Source: CAWIXB01 sp963839955
GTDB lineage: Bacteria; Actinomycetota; Actinomycetes; JACCUZ01
DNA length: 64,000 bases
Direction: 5' to 3'
Assembly (NCBI GenBank): GCA_963839955.1
Contig: CAWIXB010000001.1
Span: 2,790,001-2,854,000, forward strand
In this document: one piece after another, positions 32,347-39,897 of the stretch
Position numbering within the stretch: position 1 is the stretch's first letter
Layout of the letters: each line of letters opens with the position of its first letter
Notes under the pieces: generated by a model
Databases searched by the model: none
What the model was told of the DNA's origin: nothing
What the model saw: only the letters and a program-made list of their open reading frames with translations
Translations under genes and position numbers: made by a program

Positions 32347-33196
32347 CGGCGATGCCGTCCAGGAAGTCGAGGATGCGCGCGGGGGCGGTCTGCTCGGTCT
32401 GCTCGGTCACCGGCACGTCCCAGTACTCCGCGTGCGGAAGGCACTCCTGCAGGTAGCGCGCTGCGGAGGGCGCGTGTGACTCGTCCTGACCGGGGACGAT
32501 CAGCGCCGGTATGTCGAGGGACAGCAGGTCCTCCGGCTCTGCGCCCGGCACGGTGTCGCGGTCGAAGAGCAGCCGGGCCAGGCCGGTCACGACGACGTCG
32601 TAACGGGCGACATCGATCTTCGCGTAGTCGGCGGCGAAGTCCGCGTCGGCTCGCAGCACGCTGTGCCACGGGCCGACCCGCGGGTCGGCGCTGAACCCCT
32701 TGTCCGTGCCCTGCACCAGTGCGACCACCTGGTCCAGCCCGTGCTCGGCGACGTACGCCAGGTGCTCGACGAACCGCGCCTGCTGCTTCATCCGGTACTT
32801 CACGCCACCCGCCGGCGAGAACAGCACCATGCTGAGGACCCGCTCCGGGTGGGCCACGGCGAAGGCGGCGACAGTCGAGCAGCCGACGCAGCCGCCCATC
32901 AGGTGGGCGCGCTCGATGCCGAGGTGGTCGAGCAGCCCCGCTCCCTGCGCGACGTAGTCGTGCCACGAGATGCGCTCGACCCGACCGCCGGACTGGCCCG
33001 ACTCACGCCGGTCGAACGTGATGCAGGTGTAGCCCGACTGGAGGTGGTCCAGCAGGTTCAACCGGCGGTAGATGCCGACGGTCCGCCAGCTCTCCAACGT
33101 CGAGTCGAAGCCACCGGGCGAGAACATCAGCAGCGGCGGACCCTGTCCGGTCACCTCGTAGCGCGTGACGATCCCGTCGACGACTGCCGTGGGCAC
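32339..33196 (-). CDS. Alpha/beta-hydrolase-fold protein with Cys at the nucleophile elbow
   Basis: 285 aa from GTG 33196 behind GAGAGGAG. The fold is clear: LLMFSPGGFDSTLESW (oxyanion region), CITFDRRESGQSGG, HLMGGCVGCSTVAAFAVAHP, and ALIVPGQDESHAPSAARYL with the expected acid Asp. The nucleophile motif is G-G-Cys103-V-G instead of GxSxG, and the C-terminal block where the catalytic His of the GH-x-P type should stand reads DVPVTEQTEQTAPARILDFL, without His. It may be a non-hydrolytic or C-C bond enzyme like dienelactone-hydrolase relatives. Last gene of the leftward Rieske operon. Confidence 0.8.
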   Translation of the reverse strand: MPTAVVDGIVTRYEVTGQGPPLLMFSPGGFDSTLESWRTVGIYRRLNLLDHLQSGYTCITFDRRESGQSGGRVERISWHDYVAQGAGLLDHLGIERAHLMGGCVGCSTVAAFAVAHPERVLSMVLFSPAGGVKYRMKQQARFVEHLAYVAEHGLDQVVALVQGTDKGFSADPRVGPWHSVLRADADFAADYAKIDVARYDVVVTGLARLLFDRDTVPGAEPEDLLSLDIPALIVPGQDESHAPSAARYLQECLPHAEYWDVPVTEQTEQTAPARILDFLDGIAVS

Positions 33197-33224
33197 GATG
33201 CGCTCCTCTCAGTCGGTCGCCGGC

Positions 33225-34058
33225 TCAGTCTCCTGGCGGCACGGGAATGCCGCCAGGCAGCTGGCGAGCGGAGCGCACATCCTGCGCGTACGCCGTGATC
33301 GCGTCCAGGGTGATCTGCGCGACGTTGGCGTAGGTGTCCGGGGGGTCGTCGATGGCCGACGCGGCATAGCCGATGGCCGCGTGTGCCATCCGCATGCGGC
33401 CGTCGAGCCATGGCCCGCCACCGAAGCCGCCGACGACGGGGATGGACACCGCCTTGGCCACGGCGGCACCGACGACGGGCCCGGAGTTGGTGAAGTTCAA
33501 CAGGCTGGCACCGGCAGACTCGAGCTCCAGCGCCTCGGCGACGAGGGCGTCCTTCATCTCCAGAGGGACCGCGTCGGCGGCCGAGGGGATGGACTTGTAC
33601 TCCACGCCGTAGCGCAACGCGGTCTGCGGCGTGATGCCGAACTGCGCGAAGACTGGGATGCCGGCGCGCGTGATGGCCGTCACGGACTCGAGGTAGTCGG
33701 AGGCGGCATCGAGCTTGACCAGGTCGACGCCACCCTCCTTGACGAAACGGATGGCTGCGCTTACCGCACTGTCGGTGCCCTCCTGCAGCGGCCCGAACGG
33801 GAAGTCGGCGCTGACGAGCGCGCGGCTGACCCCACGGCGTACCGCCTGGGTGACCGTGACCATCTGGTCCATGGTCACCTCGAAGGGGTTGGCCTGGCCC
33901 CAGAGGTTGACTCCGACCGTGTCGCCGACCGAGACGATGTCGACGCCGGCACGGTCCACGATGCGCGCGATCTGGTAGTCCCACGCTACGACGCCGACGA
34001 TCTTGCGACCGGACTCCTTCATCTGTTGCAGCGTGCGAACGCTGACCTTGTCGTCCAC
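33225..34058 (-). CDS. PanB-like (ketopantoate hydroxymethyltransferase family) aldolase
   Basis: 277 aa. (beta/alpha)8 barrel of the PEP-mutase/PanB superfamily: IVGVVAWDYQIARIVDRAGV, VSVGDTVGVNLWG (metal Asp), LVSADFPFGPLQEG (second Asp), VDLVKLDAASDYLESV where PanB has KLEGG, and GIPVFAQFGITPQTA. The catalytic-region differences and location suggest a degradative paralogue, not the pantothenate enzyme; it could make or break a C-C bond next to a 2-oxo acid. GTG 34058 follows the stop of the 165-aa unknown gene directly. Confidence 0.85.
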   Translation of the reverse strand: MDDKVSVRTLQQMKESGRKIVGVVAWDYQIARIVDRAGVDIVSVGDTVGVNLWGQANPFEVTMDQMVTVTQAVRRGVSRALVSADFPFGPLQEGTDSAVSAAIRFVKEGGVDLVKLDAASDYLESVTAITRAGIPVFAQFGITPQTALRYGVEYKSIPSAADAVPLEMKDALVAEALELESAGASLLNFTNSGPVVGAAVAKAVSIPVVGGFGGGPWLDGRMRMAHAAIGYAASAIDDPPDTYANVAQITLDAITAYAQDVRSARQLPGGIPVPPGD

Positions 34059-34059
34059 G

Positions 34060-34557
34060 TCAGGCGCGCAATGCTGTCAGCAGCTCCGTGACATCACTCT
34101 CGTCCGCGGACGGGAGCAGCACGCGGGCGTTCGGCCGGAGCGCTGCGACGGCGTCGAACCCCTCCCCTAGCACGAGCCCGGCCGTCATGATGGCGCGCTC
34201 GAAGCACGCCCGGCCGATGGCTGACGCGCACGCCGCGCCGGTGTCGTCGGTCGCGATCATCACGACCACGTCGGCCTGGTCCAGCTCCTCGTCGAGCGTC
34301 GAGGGTGAACCGTCGAGGCCGCGCAGCAGCGGGCTGCCATCCGTTGCTCCGGCGCTCGACACGCCCTCACAGACGAAGAAGCGGGCGCTGGCCCACGGCA
34401 GCTCGGCCGCCCGCCGTGCCACGCCCGCCGCGCCGGGGTCGAGCGCCACGACGCGCGCGGCCCGCGCCGGCGCGATCGGGACGTCGATCCGGTACGCCGC
34501 CTCGGTGGCCGTCGCGGCTCGCGCGCAGCTGCTCAGGAGCAGGGAGGGAGTCGTCAT
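34060..34557 (-). CDS. Unknown 165-aa Rossmann-like protein in the Rieske operon
   Basis: ATG 34557 comes one base after the oxygenase stop; stop just before the PanB-like start. The sequence alternates strands and helices: AARVVALDPGAAGVARRAAE, ASARFFVCEGV, QADVVVMIATDDTGAACASA, ACFERAIMTAGLVLGEG, ARVLLPSADESDVTELLTAL. It resembles a nucleotide- or cofactor-binding fold without a recognisable P-loop or GxGxxG. No family named. Position suggests a subunit or helper of the PanB-like enzyme. Confidence 0.7.
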   Translation of the reverse strand: MTTPSLLLSSCARAATATEAAYRIDVPIAPARAARVVALDPGAAGVARRAAELPWASARFFVCEGVSSAGATDGSPLLRGLDGSPSTLDEELDQADVVVMIATDDTGAACASAIGRACFERAIMTAGLVLGEGFDAVAALRPNARVLLPSADESDVTELLTALRA

Positions 34558-34558
34558 G

Positions 34559-35845
34559 TCAGACCGACGTCTGCGGCGTGCCCCGCGTTGCCGCGACCGC
34601 TTCTCGGCACGAGTCCAGGAACGACTCCGCGACCGGGAGAACGATCGCTGCGGAACGGACATGGTGGTGTGCGGTGTCGACCCCTGGTGGGGTCACACCC
34701 TCGTCGCGGAGCGCGATGGCGGCCTTGCGCAGCTTCTGGCGGGCCTTGATGATGCCGCTGTCCGCGGGCACGAGCCGCTCCTTGGTGCGGTCGATGATCG
34801 GACCCATGCTCTCCTGCAGCGACGAGTCCTGGATCGCAATGCCCTCCACACCGGAGTACTGCAGACCGCTGCGCTGCGCCTCGCGGTCCATGAGGTAGTC
34901 GTTGTCCAGGTTGGCCACCGGCCGGTAGGTGCCCGGGATGTTCTTGCTGTGGACCCCGTGGCCGTCGATCATCGCCTGCCGCTCGGTGTCGGTGAGGGCA
35001 CGCACCGGGTGGTAGTCGAAGCTGTACGCCCAGCAGTTCTCGTCGTCGATGGGGATCCAGAAGTGGCCGTGCATCGGGTGGTCGCCGCGAGGGGGCACCA
35101 TCGTGAACGAAGGCATCACCCACGGCGTGATGCGCCAGTAGTACGAGCCCTCTTCGGCGGTGCGGCGGGCACCCACGAAGAGGCCGCCCTCGCTGTCGGC
35201 GACCTCGAAGAAGGGCTTCTTGTCGTTGAGGTTGTACTCGTTGCCCTTGGAGCCCTTGAACAACGGGTCGTTCTTCAGCCCGCCGGAGTGCAGGAAGGTC
35301 ACGTGGCTCGAGTCGATGCCGCCCTCGAAGGCCTGTAGCCAGTTGGACTGCTGCCAGCGTTTCGACGTGTAGGTCTGCTCCGGCGCGACGTGCGCGAACT
35401 CCCACTCCGGAAGATCAGGCGTCTTCTGCGGGTCACCCATGTAGGTCCACAGGACGTCGCCGATCTTGACCAGCGGGTAGGAGGTGAGCTTGACGTTCTG
35501 GCAGAAGGTGCTGTTGTCGGCCTCGGAGGGCACCTCGACGCACTGGCCGGTGACGTCGTACTTCCACCCGTGGTAGGAGCAGCGCAGGCCGCCCTCCTCG
35601 TTGCGCCCGAACCACAGGGACGCGCCACGGTGGGCACAGAACTCGTCCATCAGGCCGTACTGGCCGTTGCTGTCGCGGAAGGCGATCATGCGCTCGGACA
35701 GCAGCTTGACCCGGACCGGGGCGCAGTCGTCCTCCGGCAGCTCCTCGGCGAGCAGGGCGGGCAGCCAGTACTGGCGGAACAGCTCCCCCATGGGGGTCCC
35801 ACGCCCGGTCTGCGTCAGAAGTTCGTTGATCTCCTTCTTCAGCAC
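34559..35845 (-). CDS. Rieske non-heme iron oxygenase, phthalate 4,5-dioxygenase-like
   Basis: 428 aa from GTG 35845, with AGAGGA upstream. N-terminus MLKKEINELLTQTGRGTPMG and FRQYWLPALLAEELPEDD match phthalate dioxygenase. Rieske cluster ligands: Cys70/His72 in FCAHRGAS and Cys89/His92 in LRCSYHGW. The catalytic Fe site is in FEGGIDSSHVTFLHSGG (Asp and two His); a third carboxylate is expected late. Pht3-type enzymes are single-component-alpha homo-oligomers fed by a reductase; here a separate ferredoxin gene lies upstream. It should dihydroxylate or demethylate an aromatic acid. Promoter carries operator candidate C. Confidence 0.92.
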   Translation of the reverse strand: MLKKEINELLTQTGRGTPMGELFRQYWLPALLAEELPEDDCAPVRVKLLSERMIAFRDSNGQYGLMDEFCAHRGASLWFGRNEEGGLRCSYHGWKYDVTGQCVEVPSEADNSTFCQNVKLTSYPLVKIGDVLWTYMGDPQKTPDLPEWEFAHVAPEQTYTSKRWQQSNWLQAFEGGIDSSHVTFLHSGGLKNDPLFKGSKGNEYNLNDKKPFFEVADSEGGLFVGARRTAEEGSYYWRITPWVMPSFTMVPPRGDHPMHGHFWIPIDDENCWAYSFDYHPVRALTDTERQAMIDGHGVHSKNIPGTYRPVANLDNDYLMDREAQRSGLQYSGVEGIAIQDSSLQESMGPIIDRTKERLVPADSGIIKARQKLRKAAIALRDEGVTPPGVDTAHHHVRSAAIVLPVAESFLDSCREAVAATRGTPQTSV

Positions 35846-35889
35846 GGTTGAGGTCCTCTCGCGTACCCGGTCGTCAACATGCAGGTCTA

Positions 35890-35903
35890 ACTGTTAGTCC
35901 ATT
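35890..35903. promoter_or_regulatory. Cluster operator candidate C (Rieske oxygenase promoter)
   Basis: ACTGTTAGTCCATT, 45 bp before the oxygenase start, is a diverged match to TTGGTNNGWCCATT. It lies inside a longer imperfect dyad, CTAAC-T-GTTAG (35887-35897). Confidence 0.4.
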
Positions 35904-35934
35904 GTGCCATGATGGGCACAAAAGGGTCAACGAC

Positions 35935-36258
35935 TCACGGCTGCTCGGGCGGGACGTCCACGGTGAGCCCGTCGAGCTCGTCAGTCACCTTCACCTGGCA
36001 CCCCAGCCGGCTGGTGGGGCGCCGCTCCGTCACCGCGAGGTCGAGCAGGTCGTCCTCGAAGTCATTCGGTGGGCCGACCAGCGACTCGAACTCGTCCTGG
36101 ACCCATACGTGGCATGTTGCGCAGGACGCATTGCCTCCGCACTCCCCGATGATCCCCGGTATGCCGTTCTGGACGGCGGTCGTCATCAACGAGTCGCCCG
36201 GGGTCGCGTCCGCGACGTGCTCGAGGCCCGAGGTGTCGACGTAGGTCACTTTCGGCAT
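35935..36258 (-). CDS. Adrenodoxin/putidaredoxin-type 2Fe-2S ferredoxin
   Basis: 107 aa from ATG 36258 (MPKVTYVDTSGLEHVADATP). Cluster ligands Cys40, Cys46, Cys49 in ECGGNASCATCHVW and Cys87 in RLGCQVKV. The acidic helix DEFESLVGPPNDFEDDLLD is the usual partner-binding face. It would carry electrons from the FAD reductase (26459-27715) to the oxygenase encoded 89 bp downstream. It has its own promoter with operator D. Adrenodoxin-type ferredoxins are more usual with P450s; phthalate dioxygenases normally use an FMN-2Fe2S reductase, so this combination is uncommon. Confidence 0.93.
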   Translation of the reverse strand: MPKVTYVDTSGLEHVADATPGDSLMTTAVQNGIPGIIGECGGNASCATCHVWVQDEFESLVGPPNDFEDDLLDLAVTERRPTSRLGCQVKVTDELDGLTVDVPPEQP

Positions 36259-36302
36259 CGAGGCCGCTCCCCTCTGCAGACAACGCTCCGCTCGCGCGCG
36301 GT

Positions 36303-36316
36303 TTGGTCTGTCCATT
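36303..36316. promoter_or_regulatory. Cluster operator candidate D (ferredoxin promoter)
   Basis: TTGGTCTGTCCATT, 45 bp upstream of the ferredoxin ATG, differing from candidate B at one core position (GTCCA against GACCA) and matching candidate A at its ends. TATACC follows it on the plus strand; the spacing to the ATG suggests it overlaps the promoter. Confidence 0.55.
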
Positions 36317-36380
36317 ATACCTTAGCAGTCTGAACGACGAAACCCGCTGAAGAACGCCGTCGCAGATCAGCGCGGCAGGG

Positions 36381-37166
36381 TCAGAAGGGGACGCGTGCCG
36401 TGAGCAGGCCGGGGCCGCTGCCCCGGCCGGCCAGGCTGCGGCAGAACTCGACAGCATCGAGCTCGTGCGCCGCGGGATCGCCGGCGCTGCTGCCGTTGAA
36501 CGTCCAGGTGGCGCCGGCCGGCCCGGTGAGCGTGATCGTGCACGGCTGCCCGTGCCGCTCGGCCCACTCGGCAGCGACGTCCGCGACGAGGACGCCGTCG
36601 TGCTCGGCGGTGAGGGTCATCGCCCGACCGGTCGCTGCCGCGATGTCGCTGCGGTGCATCCAGGTGTCGCGGGTGAGGATCACGTCGGTCAGGTAGCCGA
36701 TCCTCCACTTCTCGGTCTGCGTACCCGTCTCCTCGACGGGCTGGTCCGCGAGTGGGATCCGCCGCACCAGCGCCGGCGTCCGGCGTCGCCCGGCGGCGGC
36801 GCGCGGCGCCACCTCGGCCAGTCGCGTCACGAGCTCGGCCGGTGAGCGGGTGATGTGCTTGTCGACCTGCAGGGCAGTGAGCGCGTCGATGACCAAGCCA
36901 CCTGCCTTGTGGGCCGCGCGCATCTGCCGCAACTGCTCGGGCACCGACGCCGCGAACTCGGCCATGCCCAGGACGTGACACGCCATGGCGTGCACGTCCC
37001 AGGCGGGACACGCGGTCGGCCTCGACCAGTCGTCCGGCGACAGATCACGCAGCTGGGCGACGAACCGCTCGTACTCGTGCGCGGCGAGTCGCATCGCGAC
37101 GCCGCGCGGGAGTGCCGACGTCCGCGGCCGGGACGTGGCCCTCCCCGCAATGCTGGTCGCGATCAC
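36381..37166 (-). CDS. Maleylpyruvate isomerase family mycothiol-dependent enzyme
   Basis: 261 aa from GTG 37166 (GTGA overlap with the upstream gene); MRLAAHEYERF, 24 codons later, is an alternative start. DinB-like helical bundle of the MDMPI_N type: DLSPDDWSRPTACPAWDVHA, MACHVLGMAEF (metal His64), TDVILTRDTWMHRSDIAAATG with another His, and a C-terminal domain ITLTGPAGATWTFNGSS typical of the SCP2-like MDMPI tail. The family uses mycothiol for isomerisation or thiol transfer. It may isomerise a ring-cleavage product or detoxify an electrophile. Ends 49 bp upstream of operator D. Confidence 0.85.
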   Translation of the reverse strand: MIATSIAGRATSRPRTSALPRGVAMRLAAHEYERFVAQLRDLSPDDWSRPTACPAWDVHAMACHVLGMAEFAASVPEQLRQMRAAHKAGGLVIDALTALQVDKHITRSPAELVTRLAEVAPRAAAGRRRTPALVRRIPLADQPVEETGTQTEKWRIGYLTDVILTRDTWMHRSDIAAATGRAMTLTAEHDGVLVADVAAEWAERHGQPCTITLTGPAGATWTFNGSSAGDPAAHELDAVEFCRSLAGRGSGPGLLTARVPF

Positions 37167-37957
37167 GACGGCCTGCCGACCGGAGCGTCGTGAGCCGGCA
37201 GCGGCTGCGCGGGAACGTCCGCCAAGCCGCAGCCGTAGCGCTGCTCGTAGACGTCGGCCATCGAGCGCAGCATCGCCGCGCAGTCGCCGTCGTACGACGA
37301 CCCGTGCATGATGGCCAGCCGCGTGGGGTTCAGCTCCGCGAGGCGGCGGTAGGTCGCGGGGACGGCCGGCCCGAGAGACGTCTGGTGGAACAGCTCCTCG
37401 GCCGCGATCGCTCCGTCGAGGATGTCCTCGCTCGTCACCGCCGGGCCGTTGCCGAGCTGGGTGAGCAGGTCGCCGAGGAACAGCGTGCCGGTCTCCTGCT
37501 CGAAGAACATGTGCGACTCCCAGTTGTGCGGGACGTGGGGCGTCGCGATCTCGATGACGCGCCGGGCGAGGGACGCGCCGCCGATGTCCAGCACGTCGCC
37601 GTCCTCGAGGGGGCGTGGCGGTCGCGGCAACTGGTCCTGGAGCGAGAGCATCACGCCGAGCGAGCCGTGTGCGACCTGTGCGTGGGGGGCCACCGCGAGG
37701 AACTCGTCGACCGACCCGCACTCGTCTGCCTCGAGGTGCGAGAACGCGATCCAGCGAAGCCGTTCGACCGGCATCACCGTCTCGATCGCTTCTCTCACGG
37801 CAGGGAACAGCTGACGCATGCCAGTGTGGTAGAGCAAGGGCTCTTCCGCGTCGACGAGGAACTGGTTGAAGGTGAACCCCGTCGGCCCGAGGTCGGGCAC
37901 GAACGTCGAGATGCGGTAGATGCGGTCGGCGATCTGGTCAATGCTTGCTGCGGACAC
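37163..37957 (-). CDS. Metallo-beta-lactamase-fold protein, diiron ODP/FprA type
   Basis: 264 aa from GTG 37957 behind AAGGAG; the start overlaps the tetR 3' end by 20 bp. Opening IADRIYRISTFVPDLGPTGF and FNQFLVDAEEPLLYHTGMRQ are those of flavodiiron-type beta-lactamase domains. Metal ligands appear as HLEADECGSV (H-x-E-x-D), the His in TPHVPHNWES, and LFLGDLLTQLG (bridging Asp). No flavodoxin domain. Members bind a diiron centre and can reduce O2 or act as O2/redox sensors. In an oxygenase cluster it could protect or sense. Confidence 0.85.
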   Translation of the reverse strand: MSAASIDQIADRIYRISTFVPDLGPTGFTFNQFLVDAEEPLLYHTGMRQLFPAVREAIETVMPVERLRWIAFSHLEADECGSVDEFLAVAPHAQVAHGSLGVMLSLQDQLPRPPRPLEDGDVLDIGGASLARRVIEIATPHVPHNWESHMFFEQETGTLFLGDLLTQLGNGPAVTSEDILDGAIAAEELFHQTSLGPAVPATYRRLAELNPTRLAIMHGSSYDGDCAAMLRSMADVYEQRYGCGLADVPAQPLPAHDAPVGRPS

Positions 37958-38645
37958 GGCGGGTCTCCTTCGGTGCCTTCGTCTTGGGCGACGGGTGTGT
38001 GTGGGTGCCGCTGCCGTAGTGGCGAGCGAACATCGCCACGAGGCCGGGCAGCGCCGCCGTGAACCGACCGGCATCGGGCGGTTCGTCCGGGGCGTTGGAC
38101 ATTTGCTGGCTGACGACTCCCGCGAGGAGGATCGTCCAGTCGCGGAGCACGTCCTCGATGTCGACGTCCTCGCGGACCAGCCCGCGTGCTTGCAGGTGCG
38201 TGAACCTGGTCCTGCTGAGCTCCACCAGCGCGATCGCCGGTGCGTAGGCCTCGGCCGACGGAGTGAAGCCGGGGACCGGCCGCCAGAACAGCAGCTGGGT
38301 GTAGGCCGGGTGCTCGATCGACCAGCCGACGAAGGACTCGCCCCCGCGCAGTAGCGCCTCTTCGAGGGACTGCCCTTCCTTGGTGAAGAACGCCTCGTCG
38401 TCACGGAGGTGGTCGAGAACCAGTTGCGCGCCGCGGGCGAACAGGGCGTCGTAGAGCGCGTGCTTCGACGGGAAGTAGACGTACAGCGAGGGCGGGCGGA
38501 TGCCCATCCGGCGGGCCACCTCACCCACCGACAGGCCGACGACACCCTGCTCGGCCATGATCTCGGCCGCGATGTCGAGGACCTCGACGATGGTCTCCTG
38601 CCGCCGCCGCTGCCGGCGGTCGAGGGGGACGGGCTCCGCGCTCAT
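37938..38645 (-). CDS. TetR/AcrR family regulator of the catabolic cluster
   Basis: 235 aa. HTH at about 20-65: ETIVEVLDIAAEIMAEQGVV, LSVGEVARRMGIRPPSLYVY, FPSKHALYDALF. The remainder is a helical ligand-binding domain with WSIEHPAYTQLLFWRPVPG, a TetR_C_13-like pattern, and a basic tail. It is the first gene of tetR-MBL-MDMPI, and its promoter holds the 19-bp palindrome at 38658-38676, the likely autoregulatory operator. It is the only regulator in the cluster and the best candidate for sites A-D. Confidence 0.93.
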   Translation of the reverse strand: MSAEPVPLDRRQRRRQETIVEVLDIAAEIMAEQGVVGLSVGEVARRMGIRPPSLYVYFPSKHALYDALFARGAQLVLDHLRDDEAFFTKEGQSLEEALLRGGESFVGWSIEHPAYTQLLFWRPVPGFTPSAEAYAPAIALVELSRTRFTHLQARGLVREDVDIEDVLRDWTILLAGVVSQQMSNAPDEPPDAGRFTAALPGLVAMFARHYGSGTHTHPSPKTKAPKETRRVRSKH

Positions 38646-38657
38646 GATCGAGAGTAT

Positions 38658-38676
38658 GTCCTAATGGTATTAGGAC
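38658..38676. promoter_or_regulatory. TetR operator (19-bp perfect palindrome)
   Basis: GTCCTAAT-GGT-ATTAGGAC, 12 bp upstream of the tetR ATG. Perfect 8-bp arms are typical of TetR-family autoregulation sites. The half CTAATGGT recurs in the complement of candidate A. Confidence 0.75.
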
Positions 38677-38758
38677 GTCAAGAGTCTATGTGGAAGTCCG
38701 TGCTCCTCGCCCCTCGACCCTCGAGTAGCCGTGGCTTAGGCAAGTGCCGCCGACGTCG

Positions 38759-39778
38759 TCAGAGGGTCAACATGACCTTGGTGGCGCGGCGCTCATCCAT
38801 CGCCTTGTAGCCATCGGCCGCCTCGTCGAGCGGGAGGATCAGGTCGAAGACCTTGCCAGGATCGATCTTGCGGTCCCAGATCAGCTGGATGAGGTTGGGG
38901 AGGTAGCGCCGCACTGGGGCGGGTCCGCCGAGCGTGTGGATGCCGGCGAAGAACAGCTCGATGCCGGGGATCTTGACGTCATGGTTGACGCCAACGAAGC
39001 CGAGGTGCCCGCCACCGCGGGTGGCGCCAACGGCCTGCATGAACGACTCCTCGGTTCCGACTGCCTCGACGACGGAGTGCGCGCCGAGCCCACCGGTGAG
39101 TTCCTTGATCTTCGTGACGCCCTCGGCGCCACGCTCTTCGACGATGTCGGTGGCCCCGTAGAAACGGGCGAGCTTCTGCCGCTCCGGGTGGCGGGACATC
39201 GCGATGATTCGTTCTGCGCCGAGCTGCTTGGCCGCGAGAATCGCCATCAGACCGACAGCGCCGTCACCGACGACTGCCACAACCTTGCCGGGACCTGCTT
39301 GAGCTGCGTCGGCCGCGAACCACCCGGTGCCCAGGACGTCGGAGGCCGCCAGCAGAGAAGGGATCAGCTCGTCGTCAGGTTGGCCGGGAGTCACGACGAG
39401 CGTTCCGTCGGCTTGAGGAATGCGCGCCTTTTCGGCCTGGGTCCCGAGCTGGGAGACGAACTCGGCGTGAACGCACCTGGACTGGAAGCCGGCCTGGCAG
39501 ATCTCGCACGTGTTGTCGGAGATGACGAAGGAGCCGACGACGAAGTCACCGGGGCTCATCGTTGTCACCTGGTCGCCGATCTCTTCGACGACGCCGACGT
39601 ACTCATGGCCCATCACCTGGTGGTCGGCCGGCTCGACTCCGCGGTACGGCCACAGGTCTGACCCGCAGACGCAGGTCGCTGTCAGCCGAATGAGCGCATC
39701 CGTGGCCTCGATGATCTTCGGATCTGCGCGCTCTTCCACGCGCACGTCACCGGCGCTGTACATCACAACTCCACGCAT
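38759..39778 (-). CDS. Zinc-dependent alcohol dehydrogenase (AdhP/Tdh-like)
   Basis: 339 aa from ATG 39778 (MRGVVMYSAGDVRVEERADP). Catalytic zinc residues in CVCGSDLWPYRG and GHEYVGVVEEIG; structural-zinc region CEICQAGFQSRC has fewer cysteines than usual, so that zinc may be lost. NAD(P) motif VVAVVGDGAVGLMAILAAKQ. IIAMSRHPERQKLARFYGAT suggests NADP preference (Ser/Arg after the strand). It lies downstream of a MerR gene on the same strand and is its likely target: MerR regulators of this type respond to aldehydes or oxidative stress. Confidence 0.9.
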   Translation of the reverse strand: MRGVVMYSAGDVRVEERADPKIIEATDALIRLTATCVCGSDLWPYRGVEPADHQVMGHEYVGVVEEIGDQVTTMSPGDFVVGSFVISDNTCEICQAGFQSRCVHAEFVSQLGTQAEKARIPQADGTLVVTPGQPDDELIPSLLAASDVLGTGWFAADAAQAGPGKVVAVVGDGAVGLMAILAAKQLGAERIIAMSRHPERQKLARFYGATDIVEERGAEGVTKIKELTGGLGAHSVVEAVGTEESFMQAVGATRGGGHLGFVGVNHDVKIPGIELFFAGIHTLGGPAPVRRYLPNLIQLIWDRKIDPGKVFDLILPLDEAADGYKAMDERRATKVMLTL

Positions 39779-39897
39779 TGACTGTCTCCTCGTGTTCGAC
39801 GTCCTCGACGTCTTGGACCTTCTTGTGCTGCCTGCCCTGTCAGGGCGGCACATCTCATCTGCGGACCTGGCCGGTCCGCGACTGAGCTCCCGATCAG

